The notes under the pieces were generated by a model, which was given only the letters and a program-made list of their open reading frames with translations, did not search any database and was not told where the DNA came from. Shown piece by piece: positions 16,950 through 24,907 of a stretch of 64,000 nt of DNA. Numbering within the stretch: the first letter of the stretch is position 1; every line of letters begins with the position of its first letter. Where the stretch lies: positions 62,001-126,000 of the forward strand of contig NZ_SNUK01000002.1 in assembly GCF_012027495.1 (NCBI RefSeq). The letters run 5' to 3'. The position numbers were made by a program, and so were the translations under genes. The DNA is from Thermococcus sp. JdF3. Its GTDB lineage: Archaea > Methanobacteriota_B > Thermococci > Thermococcales > Thermococcaceae.

Positions 16950-17639
16950 ATGGACCTCATTGGCATGTATCTCCGAGATGCGATGGGAGACGGCTGTCCC
17001 GTCTGTAGAATACTCCGCAAATACGAGGAGTCTGAGATAGAGACGATCCTCTACGAACACGTGAACGATCCGGGGGTGCGGGAGAAGTTCAGGGAGAGCC
17101 TAGGCCTCTGCACCCATCACGCATGGAAGACCCTCAGGGAGGCCTACTCCGACCCCCTCCTCGGGCCGCTGGGAGTGGCCATCATCTACCTGAGCATTCT
17201 CTCCGAGTACGTGGCATCGCTGGAAAGGGGCCGTATCCCCGAGGAGGGGGAATGCTTCCTCTGCCGGCTGGTGGAGGAGAAAGAGACCAGCACTGTGGAA
17301 GCTTTTGCGGAGAGGATTGAGGAGCTTCTCCCGGAGTACCGGAACTCCGAATCCATACTGTGCAGGAGACACTATGAGATGCTGGTGTCAACCCTCCAAC
17401 GGACGAACCCCCAGGCGGCCAGGAGGCTTGAAAGCCTCCAGCTGGAAAAGCTACGGGTTCTGGAGAGGCGCCTCGGGTCATTCATAGATAAATTCGACTA
17501 CCGTGCCAGGGAGAAACCCACGAAAGAGGAGATATCATCACTGCCCCTTGCGATAGAAGCTCTGAAGGGTCTCGAAACTGGAGTAACGGTTAGAAAGAGG
17601 GGGAAAGGAAAAGGTCGGAGGGGCTTTCCGTGGAGATAG
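16950..17639 (+). CDS. Cys/His-rich protein (DUF6062-like), fluoride operon gene 2
   Basis: A 229-residue soluble helical protein with two similar halves, each holding a CxxC and a Cys-His pair: CPVC (16-19) with CTHH (54-57), then CFLC (~102-105) with CRRH (~138-141). This suggests two zinc or iron sites in a duplicated domain, close to the DUF6062 type. The C-terminus is very basic (RKRGKGKGRRG). It begins 9 nt after the toroid gene with GAGTGGTG as ribosome binding site, and overlaps the next gene by 10 nt. Function unknown. Confidence 0.7.
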   Translation: MDLIGMYLRDAMGDGCPVCRILRKYEESEIETILYEHVNDPGVREKFRESLGLCTHHAWKTLREAYSDPLLGPLGVAIIYLSILSEYVASLERGRIPEEGECFLCRLVEEKETSTVEAFAERIEELLPEYRNSESILCRRHYEMLVSTLQRTNPQAARRLESLQLEKLRVLERRLGSFIDKFDYRAREKPTKEEISSLPLAIEALKGLETGVTVRKRGKGKGRRGFPWR

Positions 17640-17932
17640 AGGTCACGGACGACGAGCTAAAGGAGATAAGGAAGAACCGGGGGGAGATAGAGGCCAGGTT
17701 TCGGGACCTGGAGGGCCTTGAGAGAACCCTGAGGGTTCTAAAGCTACGTTTTCTCATCGAGCAGAGGGAAAGGATCAAGAGGAGGCTCATCGAGATGAAG
17801 GCAAACTACGAAGAGCTGATCGAGTTTGAAGAAATGGCCAAGCTGGACAAGAGGTTCCTGATGGCGTTTCGGAAGGAGCTCAGTGAGGAAAATAGACAGC
17901 TCAGGGCAGGGCTGGAGGGCAGAAGAGGATGA
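17630..17932 (+). CDS. Small coiled-coil protein, fluoride operon gene 3
   Basis: A 100-residue highly charged helical protein (KEIRKNRGEIEARFRDLEG at residues 11-29) that should form a coiled coil over most of its length. It starts with GTG at 17630 inside the 3' end of the previous gene. Its stop overlaps the next ATG (ATGA). No family recognised; conserved position in the operon is the only functional clue. Confidence 0.6.
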   Translation: MEIEVTDDELKEIRKNRGEIEARFRDLEGLERTLRVLKLRFLIEQRERIKRRLIEMKANYEELIEFEEMAKLDKRFLMAFRKELSEENRQLRAGLEGRRG

Positions 17933-18369
17933 AACTCACGGTGCGTGGGAGGGGCTGGCGAAGGGTAACGTTCAGGATTCCGGACGAAATTATGGAGCGA
18001 ATCAAGGAGCTCTGTGAACGCTATGGATTCCGGGTTGAAGAGGCGATCAGGATAGTGCTTATTCACGGCTACCTGGAGGACGACCCCAACGCCAACGAGG
18101 AAACGTTTGAAAGGCTCAAAGAGGAAATATCCCGGCTTGAAAAAGAACTCTACGAACTGGAGGGCAAATGGTCCCCTCTGAAGTTCCGCTCATACTACAT
18201 CGCACTGGACAACCAGAACCTTGCGATACAGCTCTCAGCCATGATTGCCGAGAACAGGAGACTCCGTGAGCGGCTGGGACTTCCGGAGAGGGACTACGGT
18301 GAGGTCGAAAAGAAGATACACTACTACCTCAACTTTGGGGAAAAGACTAACCCAGCAGTTTCTCCCTGA
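17929..18369 (+). CDS. RHH-like N-terminus plus coiled coil, fluoride operon gene 4
   Basis: A 146-residue protein. The N-terminal segment RVTFRIPDEIMERIKELCER (12-31), followed by a second helix (VEEAIRIVLIHGYL), resembles a ribbon-helix-helix DNA-binding unit. A long charged coiled coil follows (LKEEISRLEKELYELEG). It may be an operon-encoded regulator or a partner of the preceding coiled-coil protein. It overlaps gene 3 by 4 nt, and its 3' end overlaps the convergent antiporter gene by 23 bp. Confidence 0.6.
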   Translation: MKLTVRGRGWRRVTFRIPDEIMERIKELCERYGFRVEEAIRIVLIHGYLEDDPNANEETFERLKEEISRLEKELYELEGKWSPLKFRSYYIALDNQNLAIQLSAMIAENRRLRERLGLPERDYGEVEKKIHYYLNFGEKTNPAVSP

Positions 18370-19627
18370 GGGGAGAAACCCACGCGGATTCCAGCAACAT
18401 TGAGAGCAGAACCGTCATCAGCCCGGCGCTCAGTATCAGCTCCCCCCACTCAACAAGCTCATGGCTGCCGTAGACCCTCCCGAGGACGACGGGCAGTATG
18501 GCCATGCTCGCGGCAACGGCACCCTTCGGGCCCTCCAGGGATACGAAGAGGTACCTCCTGAGGCCGGTGAAGGGCAGGATGACGAGGGAAGCCAGCGGCC
18601 TGGCGACGAAGATGACGAAGAGGGCCACGAGGAGCGATACCACTATCGTTTTCCACTCCAGGCCGGTGAGGTCGAGGCTTGCACCGAGGAGCACGAAGAT
18701 GAATATGACCGAGAATGTCGAGAGGACGTCGTTGAACTCCATGTTCCTCTCCACCGCATCGTCCACCCTGCTGTTTTCCTTCCTGAAGAACTCGCGGTGG
18801 TTTCCAAGGATGAGACCTATGACGGTAACGACGAGGAAGCCCGATGCCCCCAGGAACTCCCCGACAACGTAGCCCCCGAAGGCCATCGCCAGACCGAGTA
18901 TCTGGGTGTAGGGGCTTCTGTAGAGGCCAAGCCTCGCTATGGCCTGGTACGCCATGTAGGCTATGGCCGCTCCAATGGCCGCCGAGACGAATATCTGGTA
19001 AAGGAAGTAGGCCACGGCCGCCCAGTACAGCCCCGCACCCTCCAGAACGGGCCCGATGGGAGCGTAGCCCGGAACCTCTGGAACAACCAGGAAGAGCGCC
19101 ACCATCGTGAGGATTATCGCAAGGGGGCCGTTGAATATCGACTCGGAGATTATTATCGTCTCGACGTCCTCGGGAACCTCGTGCTCCCTGAAGAGGGGTA
19201 TAAGGGTCGCGGGGTCCGTTCCAGAGACGATGGCCCCGAAGAGAAAGCCGACCGAGAGGGGGACGTGGAAAGCCCAGGAAAAGAACCAGCCGGCGAGGAG
19301 TGCAGTCCCAAGAAGGCCGGCCGTATCGAGGAGTGTTATGACGAGCTTGTGCCGCCTGAGAACGTGGAGCTTGAGGTCAAACCCTGCCGCGAAGAGAACC
19401 AGAAAGAGACCGAAGGCGCGGACGTAGTAGAAGAGCACCCTGGCGGTGTGAGGGAGAATGAGACTGAGGACGGGCCCCACAAGAACGCCGAGGAGGACGA
19501 GAAGGGGAGTGTAGGGAAACTTCGTCTTCCTGCTGATGAGCATCGCCAGTATGCCCGAGAGAAGAACTACCAGTGAAGCGAGGGCGATGGTCTCTATTCC
19601 AAATTCAAAGCTCGGAATCCCCGGCAT
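18347..19627 (-). CDS. CPA1-type cation/proton antiporter-like protein, atypical core
   Basis: A 426-residue membrane protein with about 12-13 helices, closest to NhaP-type Na+/H+ antiporters. The first core motif SGTDPA (135-140) is present. In the second, ESIFNG (162-167), the Asp of the usual Asn-Asp pair is replaced by Gly, so ion coupling must differ or the call of Na+/H+ exchange is wrong. The ATG at 19627 has GGAGTG upstream; an in-frame GTG lies at 19636. It is convergent with the fluoride-riboswitch operon and divergent from crcB, which makes a role in fluoride or pH homeostasis worth considering. Confidence 0.78.
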   Translation of the reverse strand: MPGIPSFEFGIETIALASLVVLLSGILAMLISRKTKFPYTPLLVLLGVLVGPVLSLILPHTARVLFYYVRAFGLFLVLFAAGFDLKLHVLRRHKLVITLLDTAGLLGTALLAGWFFSWAFHVPLSVGFLFGAIVSGTDPATLIPLFREHEVPEDVETIIISESIFNGPLAIILTMVALFLVVPEVPGYAPIGPVLEGAGLYWAAVAYFLYQIFVSAAIGAAIAYMAYQAIARLGLYRSPYTQILGLAMAFGGYVVGEFLGASGFLVVTVIGLILGNHREFFRKENSRVDDAVERNMEFNDVLSTFSVIFIFVLLGASLDLTGLEWKTIVVSLLVALFVIFVARPLASLVILPFTGLRRYLFVSLEGPKGAVAASMAILPVVLGRVYGSHELVEWGELILSAGLMTVLLSMLLESAWVSPLREKLLG

Positions 19628-19754
19628 GTTTGCCACACTCCTACAGCGGCGGGGAATTATTTAAGGGTATTGCAACCCAGGGGCCCAAAATCTTAAGTAG
19701 GGGTTGCGGGATGCATGCTGGAGACGGGAGAAAGGCAGAGGAGAGGGTGATATC

Positions 19755-20126
19755 GTGAACTTCAGAATAGTAACCGCGATAATGCTGGGCGGCGCCCTCG
19801 GTGCGCTGGCAAGGTTCTACATTTCGGGAATCCTGCCGGTTTACAGGGAGTTTCCCGTCGGAACGCTCATGGTCAACAGCATAGCCAGCCTGATCCTTGG
19901 TTACCTCTACGGCCTGCTCTTCTGGGGCATAGACGTCCCCGCCGACTGGAGGGCGTTCTTCGGAACGGGCTTCTGCGGTGCTCTGAGTACGTTTTCCACC
20001 TTCTCCTACGAGACGTTCTCGCTCCTCCGTGAGAGGGAGTACCTTATAGCGGGCCTCAACATCGCGGCAAACGTTATAATAACCATCACTCTAGTATTCG
20101 CGGGCTTTCTGCTGGCCCGGAGGTGA
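19755..20126 (+). CDS. crcB: Fluoride channel CrcB/FluC
   Basis: A 123-residue, four-helix membrane protein of the Fluc family, which forms antiparallel dimers exporting fluoride. Signature parts are GGALGALARF near the N-terminus, VGTLMVNS (pore-lining Asn) and STFSTFSYE (the aromatic track). GGTGAT lies 4 nt before the GTG start. A TATA-like ATCTTAAG lies about 60 bp upstream, but no fluoride aptamer is found in this leader. The DUF190 gene follows after 4 nt. Confidence 0.93.
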   Translation: MNFRIVTAIMLGGALGALARFYISGILPVYREFPVGTLMVNSIASLILGYLYGLLFWGIDVPADWRAFFGTGFCGALSTFSTFSYETFSLLREREYLIAGLNIAANVIITITLVFAGFLLARR

Positions 20127-20130
20127 TTGA

Positions 20131-20508
<378 letters not shown>

Positions 20509-20539
20509 CTATGTCCCAGTATTGCATTCTTATTGGGTG

Positions 20540-20585
20540 CCTCAATTTTTTGGACTGTGAACTTCAAAACTCCGCGGTGGCGGAG
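20540..20585 (+). terminator. T-run and strong hairpin after crcB-DUF190
   Basis: A six-T run (CAATTTTTTGG) lies about 35 bp after the DUF190 stop and is a plausible archaeal termination signal. A perfect hairpin CTCCGC-GGTG-GCGGAG follows at 20570-20585. The ~200-bp gap holds no gene that I can recognise. Confidence 0.35.
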
Positions 20586-20716
20586 TGGGTTCAGTATAAC
20601 ATTGCAGTCCTGCCCTGACCACCACTGCCCCGGGAAGGATATCCAATAACTTAATAAATGATTAAAGTACTAACTTCTGAACAGAACCCTACGTTAAAGT
20701 CAATGGGGGTTCGGGT

Positions 20717-21241
20717 ATGCTCTCGCTCGAATTTGAGGTTCCAGTAGAACTCCTTAATACTATCATGGACACAATACTTGAAAGTGAGGTTTCGTTGAAG
20801 TGGGTGTATTATAGTGAGGAAAGAAACAGTGTGGTGGTGCGACTATCCGTTCCGAGGGAGGAGTTATGTGAGTACCTCCTCAGGTTAACCGTCGCCCTCC
20901 CAACCTCCCTGGAAGTAAGCGTGGTTGAGGCAAAAGAGGGACACACGTACATCCACGAGGCGTTTCTGATTAACGTTGAAGTGATGTCCAGAACGTATCC
21001 TGTGGTGATACTCTTTGAGTATACCCGCGGCAAATTTTACCCGAGCGACATAACAATAGGAATTAAACCCAATGCCCCCCGGGAGCTCATAGACGCGGTG
21101 TCCCATCTAACAATCGGACGGGTGAGGATAGGAGACGCCAAAGTAGTCAAGAGGATCGTGACCAAAAACGCGGTTTTCATCATGCTGAGGAGGGATGTAA
21201 ACAACGATACCGTTCGACGGTACTGGATGACTGCCGTTTAA
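20717..21241 (+). CDS. Hypothetical protein
   Basis: A 174-residue soluble protein without signal peptide or membrane segments. The N-terminal half alternates strands and helices (LSLEFEVPVELLNTIMDTIL) and resembles an ACT- or ferredoxin-like fold. The ending is strand-rich with many basic residues. GGGGGTTCGGGT precedes the ATG. TTAATAAATG near 20652 could be its TATA box. Base composition is a little more AT-rich than its neighbours. No family recognised. Confidence 0.6.
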   Translation: MLSLEFEVPVELLNTIMDTILESEVSLKWVYYSEERNSVVVRLSVPREELCEYLLRLTVALPTSLEVSVVEAKEGHTYIHEAFLINVEVMSRTYPVVILFEYTRGKFYPSDITIGIKPNAPRELIDAVSHLTIGRVRIGDAKVVKRIVTKNAVFIMLRRDVNNDTVRRYWMTAV

Positions 21242-21367
21242 CCCCGCCGGGCGGGACGCCTCCTTCTGTGGGAGGGGTGGTTCACTCCTGTGAATCTCGC
21301 TGGGTTTAGCGGATCCTCCAGTAATGTTTTAACCCCCAAGCCCCTTAATTATTTTGGAGGTGTTTCC

Positions 21368-22585
21368 ATGCTTCACCACGTTAAGCTTATCCATGCCACG
21401 AAAAGCAGAAAGCTCGTCGGAAAGAAAATCGTTCTCGCGATTCCAGGGAGTATAGCGGCCGTCGAGTGCGTTAAGCTTGCGAGGGAGCTGATACGGCACG
21501 GCGCTGAGGTTCACGCGGTCATGAGTGAGAACGCGACCAAAATAGTTCACCCCTACGCGATGGAGTTCGCCACCGGCAATCCAGTCGTTACCGAAATCAC
21601 CGGCTTCATAGAGCACGTTGAACTCGCGGGAGACCACGAGAACAAGGCCGACCTGATCCTCGTCTGTCCTGCAACCGCCAACACCATCGGCAAAATCGCC
21701 TGCGGCATAGACGACACGCCCGTTACAACCGTTGTAACCACCGCTTTTGCTCACACGCCGATAATGATAGCCCCAGCGATGCACTCCAGCATGTACGAGC
21801 ACCCGATAGTTGTGGAGAACATCGAGAAGCTCAAGAGGCTTGGCGTCGAGTTCATAGGGCCCCGCTTCGAGGAGGGCAAGGCGAAAGTGGCCACAACGGA
21901 CGAGATAGTCTACCGCGTCATCAGAAAGCTCCACCCCAAGAGTCTCGAGGGGAAGCGCGTTCTGGTCACGGCGGGAGCGACGAGGGAGTACATAGACCCG
22001 ATCCGCTACATAACCAACGCGAGTTCCGGAAAGATGGGCGTGGCCATAGCTGAAGAGGCCGACTTCAGGGGGGCGGAGGTAACGCTGATAAGGACAAAGG
22101 GGAGCGTCCCCAGCTTCGTGGAAAACCAGATCGAGGTGGAAACGGTAGAGGAGATGCTCCGGGCGATAGAGCGTGAGCTGAAAGCAAAGAAATATGACAT
22201 CGTCGTCCTGGCGGCGGCTGTCAGCGACTTCAGGGTCAAAGATAAGGCGGAGACCAAGATAAAGAGTGGCAAAGAGCTAACCCTTGAACTCGAGCCGACG
22301 CCGAAGATAATAGACCGCGTCAAGGAGCTTCAGCCGGACGTTTTCCTCGTTGGCTTCAAGGCCGAGACGGGCCTCAGCGAGGATGAGCTCATCAGCGCCG
22401 CAAGGAAGCAGATTGACAGGGCCGGGAGCGATCTGGTCGTGGCCAACACCCTCAAAGCCTTCGGGAGCGACGAGAACGAGGTTCTGCTAATTACCCGCAA
22501 TGCTGTAAAGAAGCTCCCCCGGATGGGCAAGAGGGAGCTGGCAGAAAAGCTCTGGGACGAAATAGCTTCTATTCTTCACCGATGA
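21368..22585 (+). CDS. coaBC: Bifunctional CoaBC (Dfp)
   Basis: A 405-residue fusion for coenzyme A synthesis. The N-terminal CoaC part is an FMN-dependent phosphopantothenoylcysteine decarboxylase (AIPGSIAAVECVKLAREL; PAMHSSMYEHP carries the conserved Asn-to-Ser-like variant of the PAMN region). The C-terminal CoaB part is phosphopantothenate-cysteine ligase (VTAGATREYIDPIRYITNAS; AAAVSDFRV). In archaea the substrate is the same 4'-phosphopantothenate. GGAGGTG (21356-21362) fixes the start at ATG 21368. Confidence 0.93.
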   Translation: MLHHVKLIHATKSRKLVGKKIVLAIPGSIAAVECVKLARELIRHGAEVHAVMSENATKIVHPYAMEFATGNPVVTEITGFIEHVELAGDHENKADLILVCPATANTIGKIACGIDDTPVTTVVTTAFAHTPIMIAPAMHSSMYEHPIVVENIEKLKRLGVEFIGPRFEEGKAKVATTDEIVYRVIRKLHPKSLEGKRVLVTAGATREYIDPIRYITNASSGKMGVAIAEEADFRGAEVTLIRTKGSVPSFVENQIEVETVEEMLRAIERELKAKKYDIVVLAAAVSDFRVKDKAETKIKSGKELTLELEPTPKIIDRVKELQPDVFLVGFKAETGLSEDELISAARKQIDRAGSDLVVANTLKAFGSDENEVLLITRNAVKKLPRMGKRELAEKLWDEIASILHR

Positions 22586-22643
22586 ATGAAAAACCTTTTT
22601 TGCCCTCTTAACCAATTTCCCTAAAACCATTCGAGGTGATGGT

Positions 22644-23450
22644 ATGGTTGCCTTCGATGAGCCCCTACCGTACATAGGGGTGACACCGTTCCAGCTGGTG
22701 TCGGCGCTGATAATACTCGTCGTCGGCTATCTGGTGGCAAAAATACTGGTATCCCTCTTCAAGAAAAGTATGAAAAAAACCAAGCTCCCGCCGCTCGTCG
22801 TCGAGTTCCTCGGCAGGTTCCTGGCCATACTGCTCTACGTGGTCGTCATAATAGTGGCCCTTGGGGCCGTTGGCATCTCCGTTTCCCCGCTGATACTCGG
22901 CCTTTCGGCAGTCATAGGCCTTATTCTGGGCTTCGGCCTGCAGGATACCCTCACCAACCTCGCAGCGGGCGTGTGGATAGCGGCCCTCAGGCCGATAGAC
23001 CTCGGTGAGGTCGTCGAGGTTTCGGGCCAGGTTGGGAAGGTCAGCGGAATCGGCCTGATGAGCACCGAGCTGATGACCCCGGACAACAGGGTCATAACCA
23101 TACCCAACAAGCTGGTCTGGGGAAGCATAATAGTGAACTACACGAGGATGCCGACGAGGAGGGTCGATGTGGACATAGGCGTTGCCTACGGCACGGATCT
23201 CGACAGGGCAATAAAGCTCGCGATGGACCTGATGAAGGGCCACCCCAAGGTCCTCGACGACCCTGAGCCGAGCGTCGTGATAACCGCCCTCGCGGACTCA
23301 TCGATAAACCTCCAGCTGAGGGCCTGGGCGAAGACGGACGACTACTGGGACGTCAAGGGAGACCTCACCAAGGGTATCTACGAACTCTACACGAAGGAGG
23401 GCATCGAAATTCCGTTCCCGCAGCTCGACGTCCACCTGAGGAACGAATGA
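22644..23450 (+). CDS. Small-conductance mechanosensitive channel (MscS family)
   Basis: A 268-residue MscS-type channel. Three membrane helices lie at about 11-33, 51-73 and 80-106. The pore helix is Gly/Ala-rich (GLILGFGLQDTLTNLAAGVW), followed by the beta domain (VVEVSGQVGKV) and a mixed C-terminal domain with VPNK-like ITIPNKLVWG. It opens on osmotic downshift to release solutes. GAGGTGATGGT precedes the ATG. Monocistronic. Confidence 0.93.
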   Translation: MVAFDEPLPYIGVTPFQLVSALIILVVGYLVAKILVSLFKKSMKKTKLPPLVVEFLGRFLAILLYVVVIIVALGAVGISVSPLILGLSAVIGLILGFGLQDTLTNLAAGVWIAALRPIDLGEVVEVSGQVGKVSGIGLMSTELMTPDNRVITIPNKLVWGSIIVNYTRMPTRRVDVDIGVAYGTDLDRAIKLAMDLMKGHPKVLDDPEPSVVITALADSSINLQLRAWAKTDDYWDVKGDLTKGIYELYTKEGIEIPFPQLDVHLRNE

Positions 23451-23564
23451 TTTTCGAACTCCGGACGAATTTTCTACCCTTTGTAAAACCTCGCCCCCTT
23501 TAACCTTTAGTTTTAAACCAAAAGGTTCATATTCTTCCCGGCGCTATGTTCTCCGGTGATTCTC

Positions 23565-24245
23565 ATGAAGAAAATAGGGATAATAGGCGGAACCAGCCCG
23601 GAGGCGACGTGTTATTACTACAAAAAATACCTGGAGATAAGCAGGGAGAAGTTCGAGCCCTACGTCTTTCCCGAGCTCATAATCTACTCGATAAACTTCA
23701 AGGAGTTCATTCACAACCCGAACGGCTGGGAGGGGAGGAAGGAGATACTCATCAAGGCTGCCAAGGCCCTTGAGAGGGCGGGGGCGGAGATAATATCGCT
23801 CTCGGCCAACACTCCCCACATAGTCTTTCCGGACGTTCAGAAAGCAATCAACGTCCCGATGGTGAGCATAATAGATGCGCTCATCGAAGAAATGAAGAGG
23901 AGGGGCGTTAGAAGGGTCCTCCTCCTCGGAACGAAGACGACAATGACGGCCGACTTCTACAAGAACGCCCTCCGCGAGGCCGGTTTCGAGGTCACCACGC
24001 CGAGCGAGGGGGAGATGGACGAGCTGAACAGGATAATCACGGAGGAGCTGATGTTCGAGGACTTCAGGAGCAGGTACTGGGTGATTGACCTCATCAACCG
24101 CTACATAGAAAAGGAAGGCATCGAAGGCGTCATCCTCGGCTGCACCGAGCTCCCGCTGATAGTGAAACCGGGTGATGTAAAGGCTGAGGTCTTCGACACC
24201 GTCGAGATCCACATGAGGAAGCTCATCGAAGTGGCGAGCGAGTGA
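23565..24245 (+). CDS. Aspartate/glutamate racemase family protein lacking the first Cys
   Basis: A 226-residue member of the Asp/Glu/hydantoin racemase family. It has the N-terminal GIIGGTSPEATCYYYKKYL and the second catalytic cysteine in LGCTELPL (around 188-195). The first active-site position, CNTxH in typical members, reads SANTPH here, so the first Cys is Ser. It may be a one-base racemase with restricted stereochemistry or a different enzyme. GGTGATTCTC precedes ATG 23565; a GTG at 23556 is less likely. Confidence 0.82.
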   Translation: MKKIGIIGGTSPEATCYYYKKYLEISREKFEPYVFPELIIYSINFKEFIHNPNGWEGRKEILIKAAKALERAGAEIISLSANTPHIVFPDVQKAINVPMVSIIDALIEEMKRRGVRRVLLLGTKTTMTADFYKNALREAGFEVTTPSEGEMDELNRIITEELMFEDFRSRYWVIDLINRYIEKEGIEGVILGCTELPLIVKPGDVKAEVFDTVEIHMRKLIEVASE

Positions 24246-24284
24246 TTTTTAAGCCCTTTTCTTCCCCTTTTCTCAGGTGAGAAC

Positions 24285-24575
24285 ATGGAGATCCGCGAGT
24301 TTCAGGAGATGATTAAGGAAATTTACTTCCACAAGGACTCGAAGAGGGGAGTGGAGAGAACATTCCTCTGGTTCGTTGAGGAGGTCGGCGAGCTGAGCGA
24401 GGCGATAAGGAAAAACGACCGCGAGGCTATGGAGGAGGAATTCGCCGACGTTCTGGCCTGGCTCGCGAGCCTGGCAACCCTGCTCGGCGTTGATTTGGAA
24501 GAGGCGGCCAAGAAGAAGTATCCGGGTGTCTGCCCCTACTGCGGAAAAAAGCCGTGCGAGTGCGAGGAGAAGTAA
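24285..24575 (+). CDS. MazG-like nucleotide pyrophosphohydrolase with zinc knuckle
   Basis: A 96-residue all-alpha NTP pyrophosphatase domain. EEVGELSEAIRKND with EEEFADVLAW gives the ExxE...ExxD magnesium-binding motif. The C-terminus adds CPYCGKKPCEC, a compact four-Cys zinc site not part of the core family. It likely removes aberrant nucleoside triphosphates. CAGGTGAGAAC precedes the ATG. Its 3' end meets the degraded antitoxin-like gene on the other strand. Confidence 0.88.
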   Translation: MEIREFQEMIKEIYFHKDSKRGVERTFLWFVEEVGELSEAIRKNDREAMEEEFADVLAWLASLATLLGVDLEEAAKKKYPGVCPYCGKKPCECEEK

Positions 24576-24578
24576 CGC

Positions 24579-24781
24579 TCAGAGGCCGAGCTCTTTCTTT
24601 GCCTCTTCCCAGGTATTCCCTTTTCCAGGGTCTCCCTGGAGAGATTTTCAAGCTCCTCAAGCTCTTCATCGCGGAGCTCTTCTATTTTCAGCTTGAGGAG
24701 CTCCTCCTCTATCTCGTCCAGTTTTCTGCGCATGAGCTGAATGTCCCGAAGTATCAGGGAAATGTTTACACTCTCACCCAT
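24579..24781 (-). pseudogene. Frameshifted small helical protein (antitoxin-like)
   Basis: From ATG 24781 (GGTGGGATT upstream) the frame encodes a charged helical protein starting MGESVNISLILRDIQ and reaching SRETLEKGIP. One frame over it would end naturally with WEEAKKELGL and a stop at 24579-24581. The uninterrupted frame instead runs through basic residues into the MazG gene (to 24536). A single missing base near 24609-24613 explains this. The C-terminus resembles small RelB/VapB-like antitoxins of Thermococcales, but no toxin is adjacent. Confidence 0.55.
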
Positions 24782-24907
24782 AATCCCACCGGACTTATCT
24801 AAGCCCCCACAAACTTAAACCTTACGTGCTTTTCGACCGCCATCTTAACGGAAAGACTTTTATACTTCCGGACGCACTATTCTATGCAGTAAACCGAGGT
24901 GATGTGC

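Noticed and set aside
19637-19754. A second fluoride riboswitch upstream of crcB
   Set aside because: Searched for GGCGATG and CTGATG halves with pairing stems; not found.
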